NCBI GenBank assembly: GCA_036012905.1
Contig: DASCQF010000139.1
Location: 62,001-126,000, forward strand
Direction of reading: 5' to 3'
Source: NP936 sp002726085
Lineage (GTDB): Bacteria; Acidobacteriota; Vicinamibacteria; Vicinamibacterales; UBA8438
DNA: 64,000 nt
The notes under the pieces were generated by a model. The model ran no database searches, was not told where the DNA came from, and worked only from the letters and a program-made list of their open reading frames with translations. This document shows positions 36,622 through 45,143 of the stretch, in pieces. Position numbers and translations under genes: made by a program. How positions within the stretch are numbered: the first letter of the stretch is position 1; each line of letters begins with the position of its first letter.

Positions 36622-37797
36622 TTGATATCGTCCCGGGGTTTGACCGCTTACCGACATCAGACCCACTTCGGGCTTACGCTTCTCCTGTTCCTTCTAGGTG
36701 CTAGCTGGCTCGCAGGCTGCGACCAGGCGCCACCGCTCCAGACCGCCCCTTCGCCTCTTCCGGCGGAAAAGGTGGGTGTTCTGGCAGTCACGTGCTCACC
36801 GGCGATTACCCGTCAGTCGATGTCGCTTGCTGACCCGCCGATTGCGGTCACTTTCGCGCCTCCTTTGACCACGGGCGGTCAGGCGCCAGTGACCGCAAGC
36901 TGCACCCGCGAGTCAGGATCATTGTTCCCGGTCGGGATGACTGACGTGACGTGTAACGCCGCCGACTCGTTGGGTCAGGATGCGGCGTGTGCGTTCTCGA
37001 TCGTTGTGCGACCAACGGCAAGACTACGAGCTACGAGCTTTTTGGCCTTCGGCGACAGCATCACGGCCGGGGTCGTCTCAAATCCATTCGTGTTTGGCAC
37101 ACTGACTCCTTCTGAGGCGTACACCGTCAAGCTCGAGACGAAACTGGCCCAAGAGTTCCCCTTGCAGACGTTCAGTGTCGCGAACGCGGGTCTGCCGGGC
37201 GAGCTCGCGGCTCTCGCGGCGAGTCGCTTCGCGAGCGAGTTCAACCGCTTCAGGCCCGAAGCCGTGCTGCTCGTCGAGGGTACGAACGATATGCTCGATG
37301 GCGCGGCCGCGGTACCGGGCGCCATCGCGGGACTCGAGGCCATGGTGGTGACCGCGAAGGCGGGCAATGCCGAGGTGCTCCTGGCTACAGTCCCGCCTCA
37401 ACGGAATCATCCGATACGCGACCTTGCGGTGAGTACGATTCCGCTCCTCAATGATGAGATTCGGGCGCTCGCTCTGCGGCAGGGCGTAGGAATCGTGGAT
37501 CTGTTCACCGCCCTCGATCAAGCTGAGTGCCCGTCGGTTCTCGGCTTCCGCGTGTCCCGCTTCCACGAAACGGTTCCGTGCATCGGAGAAGACCACCTCC
37601 ACCCGACGGCGGCAGGATATGATGTCATGGCTGAGACCTTCAAACAGGCCATCGTGGAAACGTTTGGTGTCAACCTACAGACGTTACGATCGACAGCTTG
37701 GCCGGCGCGGTCACGCCCCCGAGTGCCTGATTTCGGTGCAAGACCCAGCCGTCGGCCGCTACGACCGACACACGGGTTGGACCCTGTCGGCCCGTAA
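36622..37797 (+). CDS. Lipoprotein with HYR-like domain and SGNH/GDSL hydrolase domain
   Basis: 391 residues from TTG 36622. A lipoprotein signal LTLLLFLLGASWLAGC opens the protein. Residues ~50-135 look like a HYR/Ig-like domain (ITRQSMSLADPPIAVTF ... CNAADSLGQDAACAFSIVV). The SGNH hydrolase follows: block I LAFGDSITAG, glycine block VANAGLPGE, GTNDML (Asn block) and the catalytic DHLHPTAAGYD near the C-terminus. Such enzymes remove O-acyl groups from polysaccharides or lipids in the periplasm or outer surface; the lipid anchor fits. It is followed at a short distance by the outer-membrane protein at 37951. Confidence 0.85.
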   Translation: MISSRGLTAYRHQTHFGLTLLLFLLGASWLAGCDQAPPLQTAPSPLPAEKVGVLAVTCSPAITRQSMSLADPPIAVTFAPPLTTGGQAPVTASCTRESGSLFPVGMTDVTCNAADSLGQDAACAFSIVVRPTARLRATSFLAFGDSITAGVVSNPFVFGTLTPSEAYTVKLETKLAQEFPLQTFSVANAGLPGELAALAASRFASEFNRFRPEAVLLVEGTNDMLDGAAAVPGAIAGLEAMVVTAKAGNAEVLLATVPPQRNHPIRDLAVSTIPLLNDEIRALALRQGVGIVDLFTALDQAECPSVLGFRVSRFHETVPCIGEDHLHPTAAGYDVMAETFKQAIVETFGVNLQTLRSTAWPARSRPRVPDFGARPSRRPLRPTHGLDPVGP

Positions 37798-37936
37798 TCG
37801 TACGCTGGTCCACTGTCTCGGCGGCAGATGATGGAGATGCCAGCACGAGCGCTCACAATGAGGCGCTTGGTGCTCCGCGACGGCTCAGGGCTCGGATGGC
37901 ACCAGCAGGAAAGCACGACGATCTCGGGGCGCATCG

Positions 37937-37953
37937 AGAGGAGATACCCACTG
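37937..37953 (+). promoter_or_regulatory. Strong Shine-Dalgarno before a probable CTG start codon
   Basis: AGAGGAGA at 37937-37944 is six bases before CTG at 37951. Initiation there removes 41 residues without signal-like character and leaves a standard signal peptide at once. Confidence 0.4.
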
Positions 37954-38721
37954 GTTAATTCGAGTCAGCGAAGCGTGGCTCTGTTCGTCTGCATACTGCT
38001 TTTCGCAGCTCCCGACGCGCGGGCACAGGTGACCGACCTCACGGGACGCATCTTCCTACACTTCAACGGGATCAATCAGGCCGGATCCGAGGAATTTCGA
38101 GAGACGTTGCCGTTCACCATTTATTCGGAGGAAGCGAGCTTCGATAGCGTCCACGACATCCGTCGCGGCGGCACGATCGATGCGGGAGGCTTTATTGGCC
38201 TGTGGCGAAGCCTGGCAGTCGGGGCAACCTATACCCAGCTTAGTAAGAGCGACTCAACTCGGGTCACTGGCAGCGTTCCCCACCCGCTATTCTTCGACGA
38301 CTTTCGACAGATCGCGCCAGAATCACTCGCGCTCACCCACAGGGAGCAAGCCACGCATGTTCACGCTGCGTGGATCGTGCCGATCGTGGATCGTGTCGAA
38401 CTTGCTTTGATCGGTGGCCTGTCTTTCTTCCACGTCACCCAGGGGGTGATCGCTGACGTTGATGTGAGCGAGACAGTGGCCCCGTTTACGCTTGTGAATG
38501 TCGACGCCATCCACACGCAGGAACAGACAGCATCGGCGGTTGGCGGCAACATCGGAGCCGACGTCCTCTATCTCCTTACCGATCAGATCGGTGCGGGTGC
38601 CTTTGTTCGCTACGCGGGCGCCTCGGCCGACCTGCCTACACAGGGTGGGGATGTCTCGATCAGGCTGGGTGGCGTTCAGGCGGGTGCCGGTATTCGCGTG
38701 AGACTCCAACTTCCCCGCTGA
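37951..38721 (+). CDS. Outer-membrane beta-barrel protein, family A (paralogue of 17662-18435)
   Basis: 256 residues if started at CTG 37951 (VNSSQRSVALFVCILLFAA signal, cleavage near ARA/Q); in-frame ATG 37828 and 37858 exist but precede a 30-40 residue segment without family likeness. Beta-strand pattern and shared TGSVPHPLFF, AAWIVPI and the terminal GVQAGAGIRVRL strand show it belongs to the same family as the protein at 17662. The mature start QVTDLTGRIFLHF is different from the other member. Function unknown. Confidence 0.75.
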   Translation: MVNSSQRSVALFVCILLFAAPDARAQVTDLTGRIFLHFNGINQAGSEEFRETLPFTIYSEEASFDSVHDIRRGGTIDAGGFIGLWRSLAVGATYTQLSKSDSTRVTGSVPHPLFFDDFRQIAPESLALTHREQATHVHAAWIVPIVDRVELALIGGLSFFHVTQGVIADVDVSETVAPFTLVNVDAIHTQEQTASAVGGNIGADVLYLLTDQIGAGAFVRYAGASADLPTQGGDVSIRLGGVQAGAGIRVRLQLPR

Positions 38722-38754
38722 TCGCCAAGCCAACACAGGCACGTCGGGGGCGAC

Positions 38755-39753
38755 TCATTTCGGCGTGTCCGCGTTCGAGACAGTACCGACCACCGGCGTC
38801 GATGGGTTCGTCGGTGGTGTCGCCTCGGACCAGGTCGTCGCCTCGATGATAAAGCGCGGCCGACGGCGCGACTCGTCCAGCGCACGCCAGATGTATTCGC
38901 CGAGGACACCCATCATCAGCATCTGAACGCCACCGATAATCAACACGGCGACCATCAGCGTCGCGAACCCAGGAAATCGATCGATTCCGGTCAGACGTTC
39001 CATGATGACCCACCCCGCGAAGCCGAACCCCCCAAGCGCCACGATGAATCCCAGGTAAGACATCAGCCGGATCGGCACGTGTGTGAACGACGTGATCGCG
39101 TCGAGCGCCAGCTTTAGATTCTTTTCCAGGTTGAACGCCGAGCGACCATGCAGCCTGGCCTGCTTGTCGTACGTGATCGTTTCCTGTTTGAATCCCATCC
39201 ACGTGATCAGCCCAAGGATGTTCACATTGCTTTCGCTGAACTGACGAAAACCCTCTATAACCTGCCTGTCCACCAAGAAGAAGTCCGCACCTCTCGCAGG
39301 CATCCCTTTCATACCCACGAATCGCCGCATCACGAAATAGAACATATTCGACACGAACACGCGGGTGGCCCGCTCACCGAGTCGCTTTCGGCGCGCGGCC
39401 CACACGACCTTGACCCCCCGCCGCCATGGCTCGAGCAACTTCGGGATGAGCTCTGGCGGATCCTGCAGGTCCGCAGCAAGAACGACGGCGCACGCTCCGC
39501 GGCAATGATGCAGCCCACACGTGATCGCCGTGTGGGAGAGATAGTTTCGAGCCAGCCGGATGGCCCGCACACGCGGATCGCGCGCCGCGATAGACGACAT
39601 GACCGCGAAGGATTCGTCCGTTGAGTGGTCGTCTACGACGATCCATTCCCAGTCCAGGTGCTCGGCCTCCATCGTCTCTTTGAGGCGATCGTAGAGAAGC
39701 GGAAGGTTTCTGGCTTCGTTGTACGCAGGAACGACAATTGAGACTTCAGGCAT
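38755..39753 (-). CDS. Glycosyltransferase family 2 with C-terminal membrane helices (GtrB/DPM1-like)
   Basis: 332 residues. GT-A nucleotide-binding region VSIVVPAYNEARNLP, VVDDHSTDES and the metal-binding LAADLQDPPE; then acceptor-loop sequences, and two C-terminal transmembrane helices (YLGFIVALGGFGFAGWVIM; TLMVAVLIIGGVQMLMMGVL). This is the architecture of enzymes that transfer a sugar from a nucleotide donor to polyprenyl phosphate, making donors for GT-C enzymes such as those at 12-14 kb and 31-36 kb. The gene stands 33 bases from the convergent outer-membrane gene. Confidence 0.9.
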   Translation of the reverse strand: MPEVSIVVPAYNEARNLPLLYDRLKETMEAEHLDWEWIVVDDHSTDESFAVMSSIAARDPRVRAIRLARNYLSHTAITCGLHHCRGACAVVLAADLQDPPELIPKLLEPWRRGVKVVWAARRKRLGERATRVFVSNMFYFVMRRFVGMKGMPARGADFFLVDRQVIEGFRQFSESNVNILGLITWMGFKQETITYDKQARLHGRSAFNLEKNLKLALDAITSFTHVPIRLMSYLGFIVALGGFGFAGWVIMERLTGIDRFPGFATLMVAVLIIGGVQMLMMGVLGEYIWRALDESRRRPRFIIEATTWSEATPPTNPSTPVVGTVSNADTPK

Positions 39754-39985
39754 GACGACCCCGAATCGGATTCGATAAATGCGGCGAGTACCCTATCATG
39801 GGATCATTCGCGTGGTAAGAAGGACAAAAAGTGTCAGCTCGTTGCAAGACGACATCCGAGTACAGGTTAGGCGGGCCATGATGGTCGTGGCCATCGCGTT
39901 GCCTCGAACCACCATCTCATTGGCCCGCTGTCGGGTAGGGAGCTCACGGGTCTGGGTGCGGCGCCGGATTCTCGTCCCGACCTTC

Positions 39986-41881
39986 TCAGTCCAGGCTCGC
40001 CTGGGCCCAGCGCTCCAGCACCATCAGGCTGAACAGCAGGTGCGCGTGGTTCTGCCTTCCCGCCAGGTGCTCATCGACGCAACGCGTCACCTGGGCTGGC
40101 TCGAACCAGCCGCGCCGACCGACCTGGTCCGGCCCCAGAAGATCCTGCATCAACGGCGCCCACTCGCGGCGGAGCCAGCTCTTCATCGGAATCGAGAAGC
40201 CTTCTTTTCGGCGTGTCAGCACCGATTCGGGCAATAGGTTCCGCATCGCTTGCTTGAGCACGAACTTGCGCTCACCGTGTCGGATCTTCAGATGACCCGG
40301 CATGGAGAACGCCAGCTCCATGACGTCGACATCGAGGAACGGCGCACGGGTCTCGAGCGACGCCGCCATGCTCATCCGATCAACCTTCACCAGTATGTCG
40401 TCGGCCAGATAGACCTGCACGTCAGCGTAGAGCTGGCGATTGAGCAGGTCGTCGGTGTGCGCCCCACGCAGATGCCGCCGTATCGGCGCATACACGTCGC
40501 TGTCCACCAGCGCCGCCTGTAGCGCCGGCGTATAGAAACGCTGCTTTGCGCCAGCATCTAGAAACGTCATCCACCGATACTGGGCGATCGACCGGGGCGC
40601 CGTGGCCAGGCCGAGCGTGAAGCGACGCAGCTTGTTGATGAGCCCCTTCTTCTTCTCGCTCGGCGGAAACATCGACGCGATCCCGGCGACCAACGGCTTG
40701 GCCGTTTCCGGCAGAAGCGCGCCCACCCGCCGCGCGATCGCTTCGGCCCCGTAGGTGTCGTAGCCGCCGAACAATTCGTCTCCGCCGTCTCCCGACAACG
40801 CAACGGTGACGTGTTCCCGCGCAATCTGCGATACCAGATAAGTTGGAAACAGCGACACGTCGCCAAACGGCTGGTCGAAATGGGTCACCAGTTGCTCGAA
40901 GAGATCTGAGAGGTCTGGACTGACCATACCCTCGCGATGGTGTGTGTCGAATCGGGCCGCGACCTCGCGCGCATACGGCAGCTCGTTGTAGCTCGCCGCC
41001 TCGAAGCCCATGCTGAAGGTATTGACCGACCCGGTGCCGCCGGCGGACGCCTCGGTCATCAACGCCACGATCGCGCTGGAATCGATGCCTCCCGACAGGA
41101 ACGCGCCCAACGGCACGTCCGACATCATCTGCCCAGCCACGGCGCGCCCAAGCGCCTCGCGGAGCGCCGACTCCGCCTCGTCGTCCGTCCACTGACGCAC
41201 CGGCACCGACGCGACATCCCAGTAGCGCTCTGTCTTCACCGCGCCGTACTGATACAGCAGATAATGCGCCGGGGGCAGCGTCCGCACCGAGGTGAACATC
41301 GTCCGTGGTGTCAGGACGTACTCGTAAGTCAGGAACTGATCCAGCGCCTCCACATCCACTTCGCGCGACACGTCAGACTGGACGAGCAACGCCTTGATCT
41401 CCGAGGCGAACAGCAGATGCTGCGGTGTCTGTGCGTAGTAGAGCGGCTTTTCTCCTGCACGGTCCCGCGCCGCAAAGAGCCGGCGGTTCGACTCATCCCA
41501 GATTGCGAACGCGAACATCCCGCGCAGTCGGTCGAGCACCGCCACGCCGAACTCCTCGTAGCCGTGAACAATGACCTCCACGTCCGAGCGACTCCGAAAC
41601 CGGTGCCCTCTGGCGATCAGCTCCTCGCGAAGCTCACCGTGGTTGTAGATTTCGCCGTTGGCCACAAGTTGGATCGCCCCGTCCTCGCTGGCGAATGGTT
41701 GTTGGCCACCCGCAACGTCGATGATCGACAGCCGGCACATGCCCAGTCCGGCACCTGGCAACGTCTTGTGACCCTCGTCATCCGGTCCCCGATGACGCAA
41801 CGTGTCGACCATCCGAGCGAGCTCCTCGGATGCGACCGGCCGTGCCGGGTCACGTTCGACGATGCCAGCAATGCCGCACAT
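39986..41881 (-). CDS. asnB: Asparagine synthase (glutamine-hydrolysing) family amidotransferase
   Basis: 631 residues from ATG 41881, where processing of Met leaves the nucleophile Cys2 (MCGIAGI). The N-terminal glutaminase domain has RHRGPDDEG, LSIIDVAGGQQPF and NGEIYNH; the synthetase domain has SGGIDSSAI and the ATP-binding loop VALSGDGGDELFGGYDTY. AsnB-type proteins in polysaccharide loci often amidate sugar acids or peptides rather than making free asparagine, and its neighbours are glycan genes, so a surface-polymer role is as likely as amino-acid supply. Extension to 42001 has no support. Confidence 0.9.
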   Translation of the reverse strand: MCGIAGIVERDPARPVASEELARMVDTLRHRGPDDEGHKTLPGAGLGMCRLSIIDVAGGQQPFASEDGAIQLVANGEIYNHGELREELIARGHRFRSRSDVEVIVHGYEEFGVAVLDRLRGMFAFAIWDESNRRLFAARDRAGEKPLYYAQTPQHLLFASEIKALLVQSDVSREVDVEALDQFLTYEYVLTPRTMFTSVRTLPPAHYLLYQYGAVKTERYWDVASVPVRQWTDDEAESALREALGRAVAGQMMSDVPLGAFLSGGIDSSAIVALMTEASAGGTGSVNTFSMGFEAASYNELPYAREVAARFDTHHREGMVSPDLSDLFEQLVTHFDQPFGDVSLFPTYLVSQIAREHVTVALSGDGGDELFGGYDTYGAEAIARRVGALLPETAKPLVAGIASMFPPSEKKKGLINKLRRFTLGLATAPRSIAQYRWMTFLDAGAKQRFYTPALQAALVDSDVYAPIRRHLRGAHTDDLLNRQLYADVQVYLADDILVKVDRMSMAASLETRAPFLDVDVMELAFSMPGHLKIRHGERKFVLKQAMRNLLPESVLTRRKEGFSIPMKSWLRREWAPLMQDLLGPDQVGRRGWFEPAQVTRCVDEHLAGRQNHAHLLFSLMVLERWAQASLD

Positions 41882-42008
41882 GCGTGTTCTGAGAGGTGAT
41901 TGTCCGGATCGGGGCACGTAGTTGTGCCACTCAAGGTGTGAGTCGAACGATGGTACATTGGCGGCAGCCTCCGCGCCAGCCTCTACCAGCATCGCTTGCA
42001 CTCACCCA

Positions 42009-42150
42009 ATGCGGCTTGCCGTTCGGCTCATTGCGTCTATCGTGTTGCTGACGGCCTTCTGCGGACCACCACCGACGCTCGAACCGACGTCGACCTGACA
42101 GGTCGCATCGCTGATTTCGGCCACCAGAGAACCGCCCCCGAGGGCCGAAC
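42009..42150 (+). pseudogene. Possible broken N-terminal remnant of the family A outer-membrane gene
   Basis: In the 333-base gap between asnB and the FkbM gene, ATG 42009 opens a 29-codon frame with a signal-like sequence (RLIASIVLLTAFC) that stops at 42098. One frame over, the bases before that stop read DARTDVDLTGRI, close to DARAQVTDLTGRI of the intact protein at 37951. A single frameshift would join them. Beyond DLTGRI the similarity is lost. The rest of the gap holds nothing I can assign. Confidence 0.3.
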
Positions 42151-42214
42151 CACTCACACGAGATCACGGAGATGACCGGTAAGTGGTAGTCGCCCCACCC
42201 CAGGAACAACCTGG

Positions 42215-43219
42215 TCACTGACGTTGGGTCACGAGATCGAAGTGCAGGAGTCCCTCCGGCAGCTTGCCCTCAGCGGTGACCTCGGCTGCGCGCCGGCGCC
42301 AGAACGCCATGAGGTCGTCGGCTCGCCTGAACGGCTCGTCATCACCAAAGGGGCTGATGGCTCGGATTTCCGGATACAGGGCCAGGATCTGGCCCAGAAA
42401 CGCAACCGCGTCCTCTTGACGACGCGCCAGACAGCGCGGATTGAACTCGACGACCAGCGTCGGTCGATGGGTGGTCACAAGGCGCAGCAGTCCTCGTAGG
42501 GCGGCTGGTTCGTGCCCTTCGACGTCCATCTTGACCAGATCGAGCCGTGGCAGATCGTGCAGGATCTCATCGAGTACGACCGACTGCACGAGACGACCGT
42601 TCGTGTCTGGCGAATCAGGGTCCACCAGCTCCGTGTTCGACCTCCCGGACAGCGAGAACACGGCCCGGTGGTCGGCTGCGGCCAGCGGCAGGACCTCGAC
42701 GTTTGTGAACCCGTTGAGCAGAATGCCGCGGTAGAGCAGCTGGACGTTGTCCGGATTCGGCTCGACCGCGATCACTCGCCCTGCAGGTCCTACACGGGAC
42801 GCGGCCAGGAGGGTCATTACCCCCACGTTGGCCCCGACGTCGAGACAGACGTCACCCGGTCCGAGATGCTCTCGCAATGCCTGCCTGACCTGCTCCTCGT
42901 AGACCTGATAACTGACGATGATGGCACCGAAATCGGGGTCATCACGATGGACGACCACCTGGTACCCGCCGAGGTCCACCGCGGCCTCTGCATCTCTACG
43001 TTGCCGTTCCACCAGACGCAGGCGCTCGTCCGAGTTGAGAAAGGAGTGAAGGAGCCCGTCGAGCGTGAGGCCAGCCGCGACGCACCCGGTGTAGTGCGCC
43101 AGACCCTTCCCATCCGGCTCCCGGCGGAGAATCAGCCGATAGGCATGGTACACGTCCGCCTCGGTCGCCATGGCGGGATCGACCGGCGGTATCGCAGGGC
43201 CTGATACTTGATTAGGCAA
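42215..43219 (-). CDS. FkbM-family methyltransferase with DUF4214-like N-terminal domain
   Basis: 334 residues; TTG 43219 begins the frame, and ATG 43171 (MATEADVYHAYRLILRRE) is a good alternative. Residues ~18-75 (ILRREPDGKGLAHYTGCVAA ... FLNSDERLRL) look like a DUF4214 module. The methyltransferase part has motif I VCLDVGANVGVMTLLAA, AVEPNPDNVQLL, and the FkbM signature LVKMDVEGHEPAALRG. Relatives methylate hydroxyls of sugars or secondary metabolites. Between asnB and an AlgX-like gene, a glycan substrate is plausible. Confidence 0.87.
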   Translation of the reverse strand: MPNQVSGPAIPPVDPAMATEADVYHAYRLILRREPDGKGLAHYTGCVAAGLTLDGLLHSFLNSDERLRLVERQRRDAEAAVDLGGYQVVVHRDDPDFGAIIVSYQVYEEQVRQALREHLGPGDVCLDVGANVGVMTLLAASRVGPAGRVIAVEPNPDNVQLLYRGILLNGFTNVEVLPLAAADHRAVFSLSGRSNTELVDPDSPDTNGRLVQSVVLDEILHDLPRLDLVKMDVEGHEPAALRGLLRLVTTHRPTLVVEFNPRCLARRQEDAVAFLGQILALYPEIRAISPFGDDEPFRRADDLMAFWRRRAAEVTAEGKLPEGLLHFDLVTQRQ

Positions 43220-43348
43220 CGTGATGCGTCCACTGGTACCTCGAACGGCCGATTCTACCCGAGATCGAACGTGTGGTGGGCGGCATGACGAAAGCCACTG
43301 TCTTTACAGTCAACCCGTGCGACCTTCACGCTCGTCTATCTTTCGAGC

Positions 43349-43525
43349 ATGAAGGACAATGTCTGGACTGCGGTCGCCAGTCTGGTGGGCGGTCGGACCA
43401 ACACGCTGGCACACCGCCCATGGGCCAAGGTCGCGCCCGATCGAGACGGCATTACATGCACGGAAGTCACCCAGGGGAACGTGGTTGTCGCCGAGCCCTG
43501 GTGGGGCGAGTTGGTCGAACCATGA
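43349..43525 (+). CDS. Short ORF (58 residues) overlapping the start of the AlgX-like gene
   Basis: Runs ATG 43349 to TGA 43523-43525, whose first bases overlap the ATG of the next gene in an ATGA arrangement, the usual sign of translational coupling. The product has a hydrophobic-to-mixed start (MKDNVWTAVASLVGG) and ends EPWWGELVEP. I recognise no family. The frame is closed 5' by a TGA at 43287, so it cannot be a longer lost gene; it may encode a small partner or only provide coupling. Confidence 0.4.
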   Translation: MKDNVWTAVASLVGGRTNTLAHRPWAKVAPDRDGITCTEVTQGNVVVAEPWWGELVEP

Positions 43526-44589
43526 AGTCCTTCCCACGTGCCGTGGCTGCCGTCTTGACGTCGACGATGGCTCTCGCCGGATGCGGCGGTCCGGACATCA
43601 ACGAGCTGATCGGGCCGTTTCGGGCCGAAGTCAAGCGACTGGGACGCGAGGCCGAAATCGGCGACCGTCTTGCCGTGATTGGACTCGATGGATGGGTGTT
43701 CTTCGGTCCGGAACTGCGGCATCTCAGTCTTGGCCGCTTCTGGGGTCCCGAAGCATCGGCGGTCTCTCGGTCGCGGCGACCAGAAGAAGCCGACCCACTG
43801 CCGGCGATCCTCGACTTCAAACGCCGGCTCGACGACCTGAATGTCGAACTGCTTCTCGTACCGGTGCCCCCGAAGGCGGTCATCTTTCCGGAGAAGGTCT
43901 CAGATGCGGTCGCGGTACCGATTCCGGTCCCGCGACTCGACCCGGACCACCGCCAGTTCTACGATCGGCTCATGACGGACGGGGTCGACGTACTCGACCT
44001 GACGGACCTGTTCATCGAAGAAAGGTTTCACCCGGACGGGCCGCTCTATTGCCGCACCGATACGCACTGGTCCGGGAGCGGGTGCACCGTTGCCGCTGCG
44101 GCGATCGCCGCCGTCATCCGAGACCGGCGCTGGTATGGCGAGCTCGATACGCAAGAGTACACGGCTGCTTGGTACAGCACGACCATCACCGGCGACCTGA
44201 CATTCGATGGCGGCGTCCCCGGACCACAGGAAGAGCTACGGCTCCGCGGTGTCGTCACCGGCAGAGCAAGGGGGCGCGCTCCCGTATCTGCAGATCCGGA
44301 CAGCCCGATCGTGCTGCTTGGGGACAGCCACAATCTGGTATTCCACGCCGGTGAGGACATGCACGCAACAGGCGCGGGACTCGCCGACCAGCTTGCCTTC
44401 GAGCTCGGTCTACCTGTTGACCTCGTGGCGGTTCGAGGCTCGGGCGCCACTTCGGCTCGCGTCGATCTGCTCCGCCGAGCCCAAGCCGATGCTGAATACT
44501 GGGCCCGAAAGAAGCTGGTCATCTGGTGTTTCGCAGCCCGCGAGCTGACCGAGAGCGACGGCTGGCGGCTCCTGCCGATCGCACCGTGA
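43522..44589 (+). CDS. AlgX/AlgJ-like SGNH hydrolase-fold lipoprotein
   Basis: 355 residues from ATG 43522: signal peptide AVAAVLTSTMALAGC with lipobox, then a SGNH-type domain. It contains LLVPVPPKAVIFPEK, the DTHWSG block typical of AlgX/AlgJ (DHHW family), and ILL-type segment IVLLGDSHNL with the serine nucleophile. These proteins take part in O-acetylation of alginate and other exported polysaccharides. No MBOAT AlgI or AlgF partner is visible in the window. Confidence 0.8.
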   Translation: MKSFPRAVAAVLTSTMALAGCGGPDINELIGPFRAEVKRLGREAEIGDRLAVIGLDGWVFFGPELRHLSLGRFWGPEASAVSRSRRPEEADPLPAILDFKRRLDDLNVELLLVPVPPKAVIFPEKVSDAVAVPIPVPRLDPDHRQFYDRLMTDGVDVLDLTDLFIEERFHPDGPLYCRTDTHWSGSGCTVAAAAIAAVIRDRRWYGELDTQEYTAAWYSTTITGDLTFDGGVPGPQEELRLRGVVTGRARGRAPVSADPDSPIVLLGDSHNLVFHAGEDMHATGAGLADQLAFELGLPVDLVAVRGSGATSARVDLLRRAQADAEYWARKKLVIWCFAARELTESDGWRLLPIAP

Positions 44590-45143
44590 CCTCGTGATCC
44601 ACCCGACCGGTCGCGCCTTCCCGCCTGCGCCGGTCGTCTCCGATGTTGACACTCCGTCCTTGACCCGGTCTTTCTTGACTGATAGCGTCGATAGCTTGGC
44701 TTGATATCGGCGGCGCGTGTCAGACACGCGTCGGCGGGTTTGATGGATTCAGGTCCGAACCGCGGGTGCGTCTCCATCCCTACAAGATACCTCTCGTCCT
44801 AGCGTCTGGCTTGGCCGCTCGACTCGAACGGTGCGCATCGCCTCTGACGCGCACCGGGCTCGTCAGCCCGAGCGTGATTCTGTGCACAGCGCGAACACCC
44901 ACACAGCACGTTCGCACGCGCGTGTCGTTCCGTCTCGACGTTGTTGTGGTTGTACAGATATGTCCAGCAAGAAAGTGTCATCGACGCGCTCACGCTGCCA
45001 AACCCGTCGCCGACGGTCAGCCACGGGCATGCCCCTCCGGCCCTTCTCATCCGGCTGGGCACGACCGCTGAATCCGTGCCATCGACACCCATGCGGCAAC
45101 CATAATGGCACTGCTCCACACCTGGGTGCCCACGAGAGCTGTC
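44590..45143. other. Intergenic region of about 550 bases upstream of the PAS kinase
   Basis: Contains no credible gene. Its only distinct element is the perfect palindrome at 44714-44730; otherwise scattered short frames. Transcription of the kinase gene presumably starts here. Confidence 0.4.
44714..44730. promoter_or_regulatory. Perfect 17-base palindrome, operator-like
   Basis: CGCGTGTC-A-GACACGCG: eight-base arms around a single central base, about 410 bases before the kinase start and 125 after the AlgX-like stop. Shape fits a dimeric repressor site or a transcription-stop hairpin without a T-run. Confidence 0.35.

Noticed and set aside
40937..41899. 320-codon plus-strand open frame
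   Set aside because: Antisense to asnB, no motif.
43273..43521. Extension of the AlgX-like gene to 43273
   Set aside because: The lipoprotein signal starts at 43522 and the upstream part has no signal-like character; another short frame fits there better.
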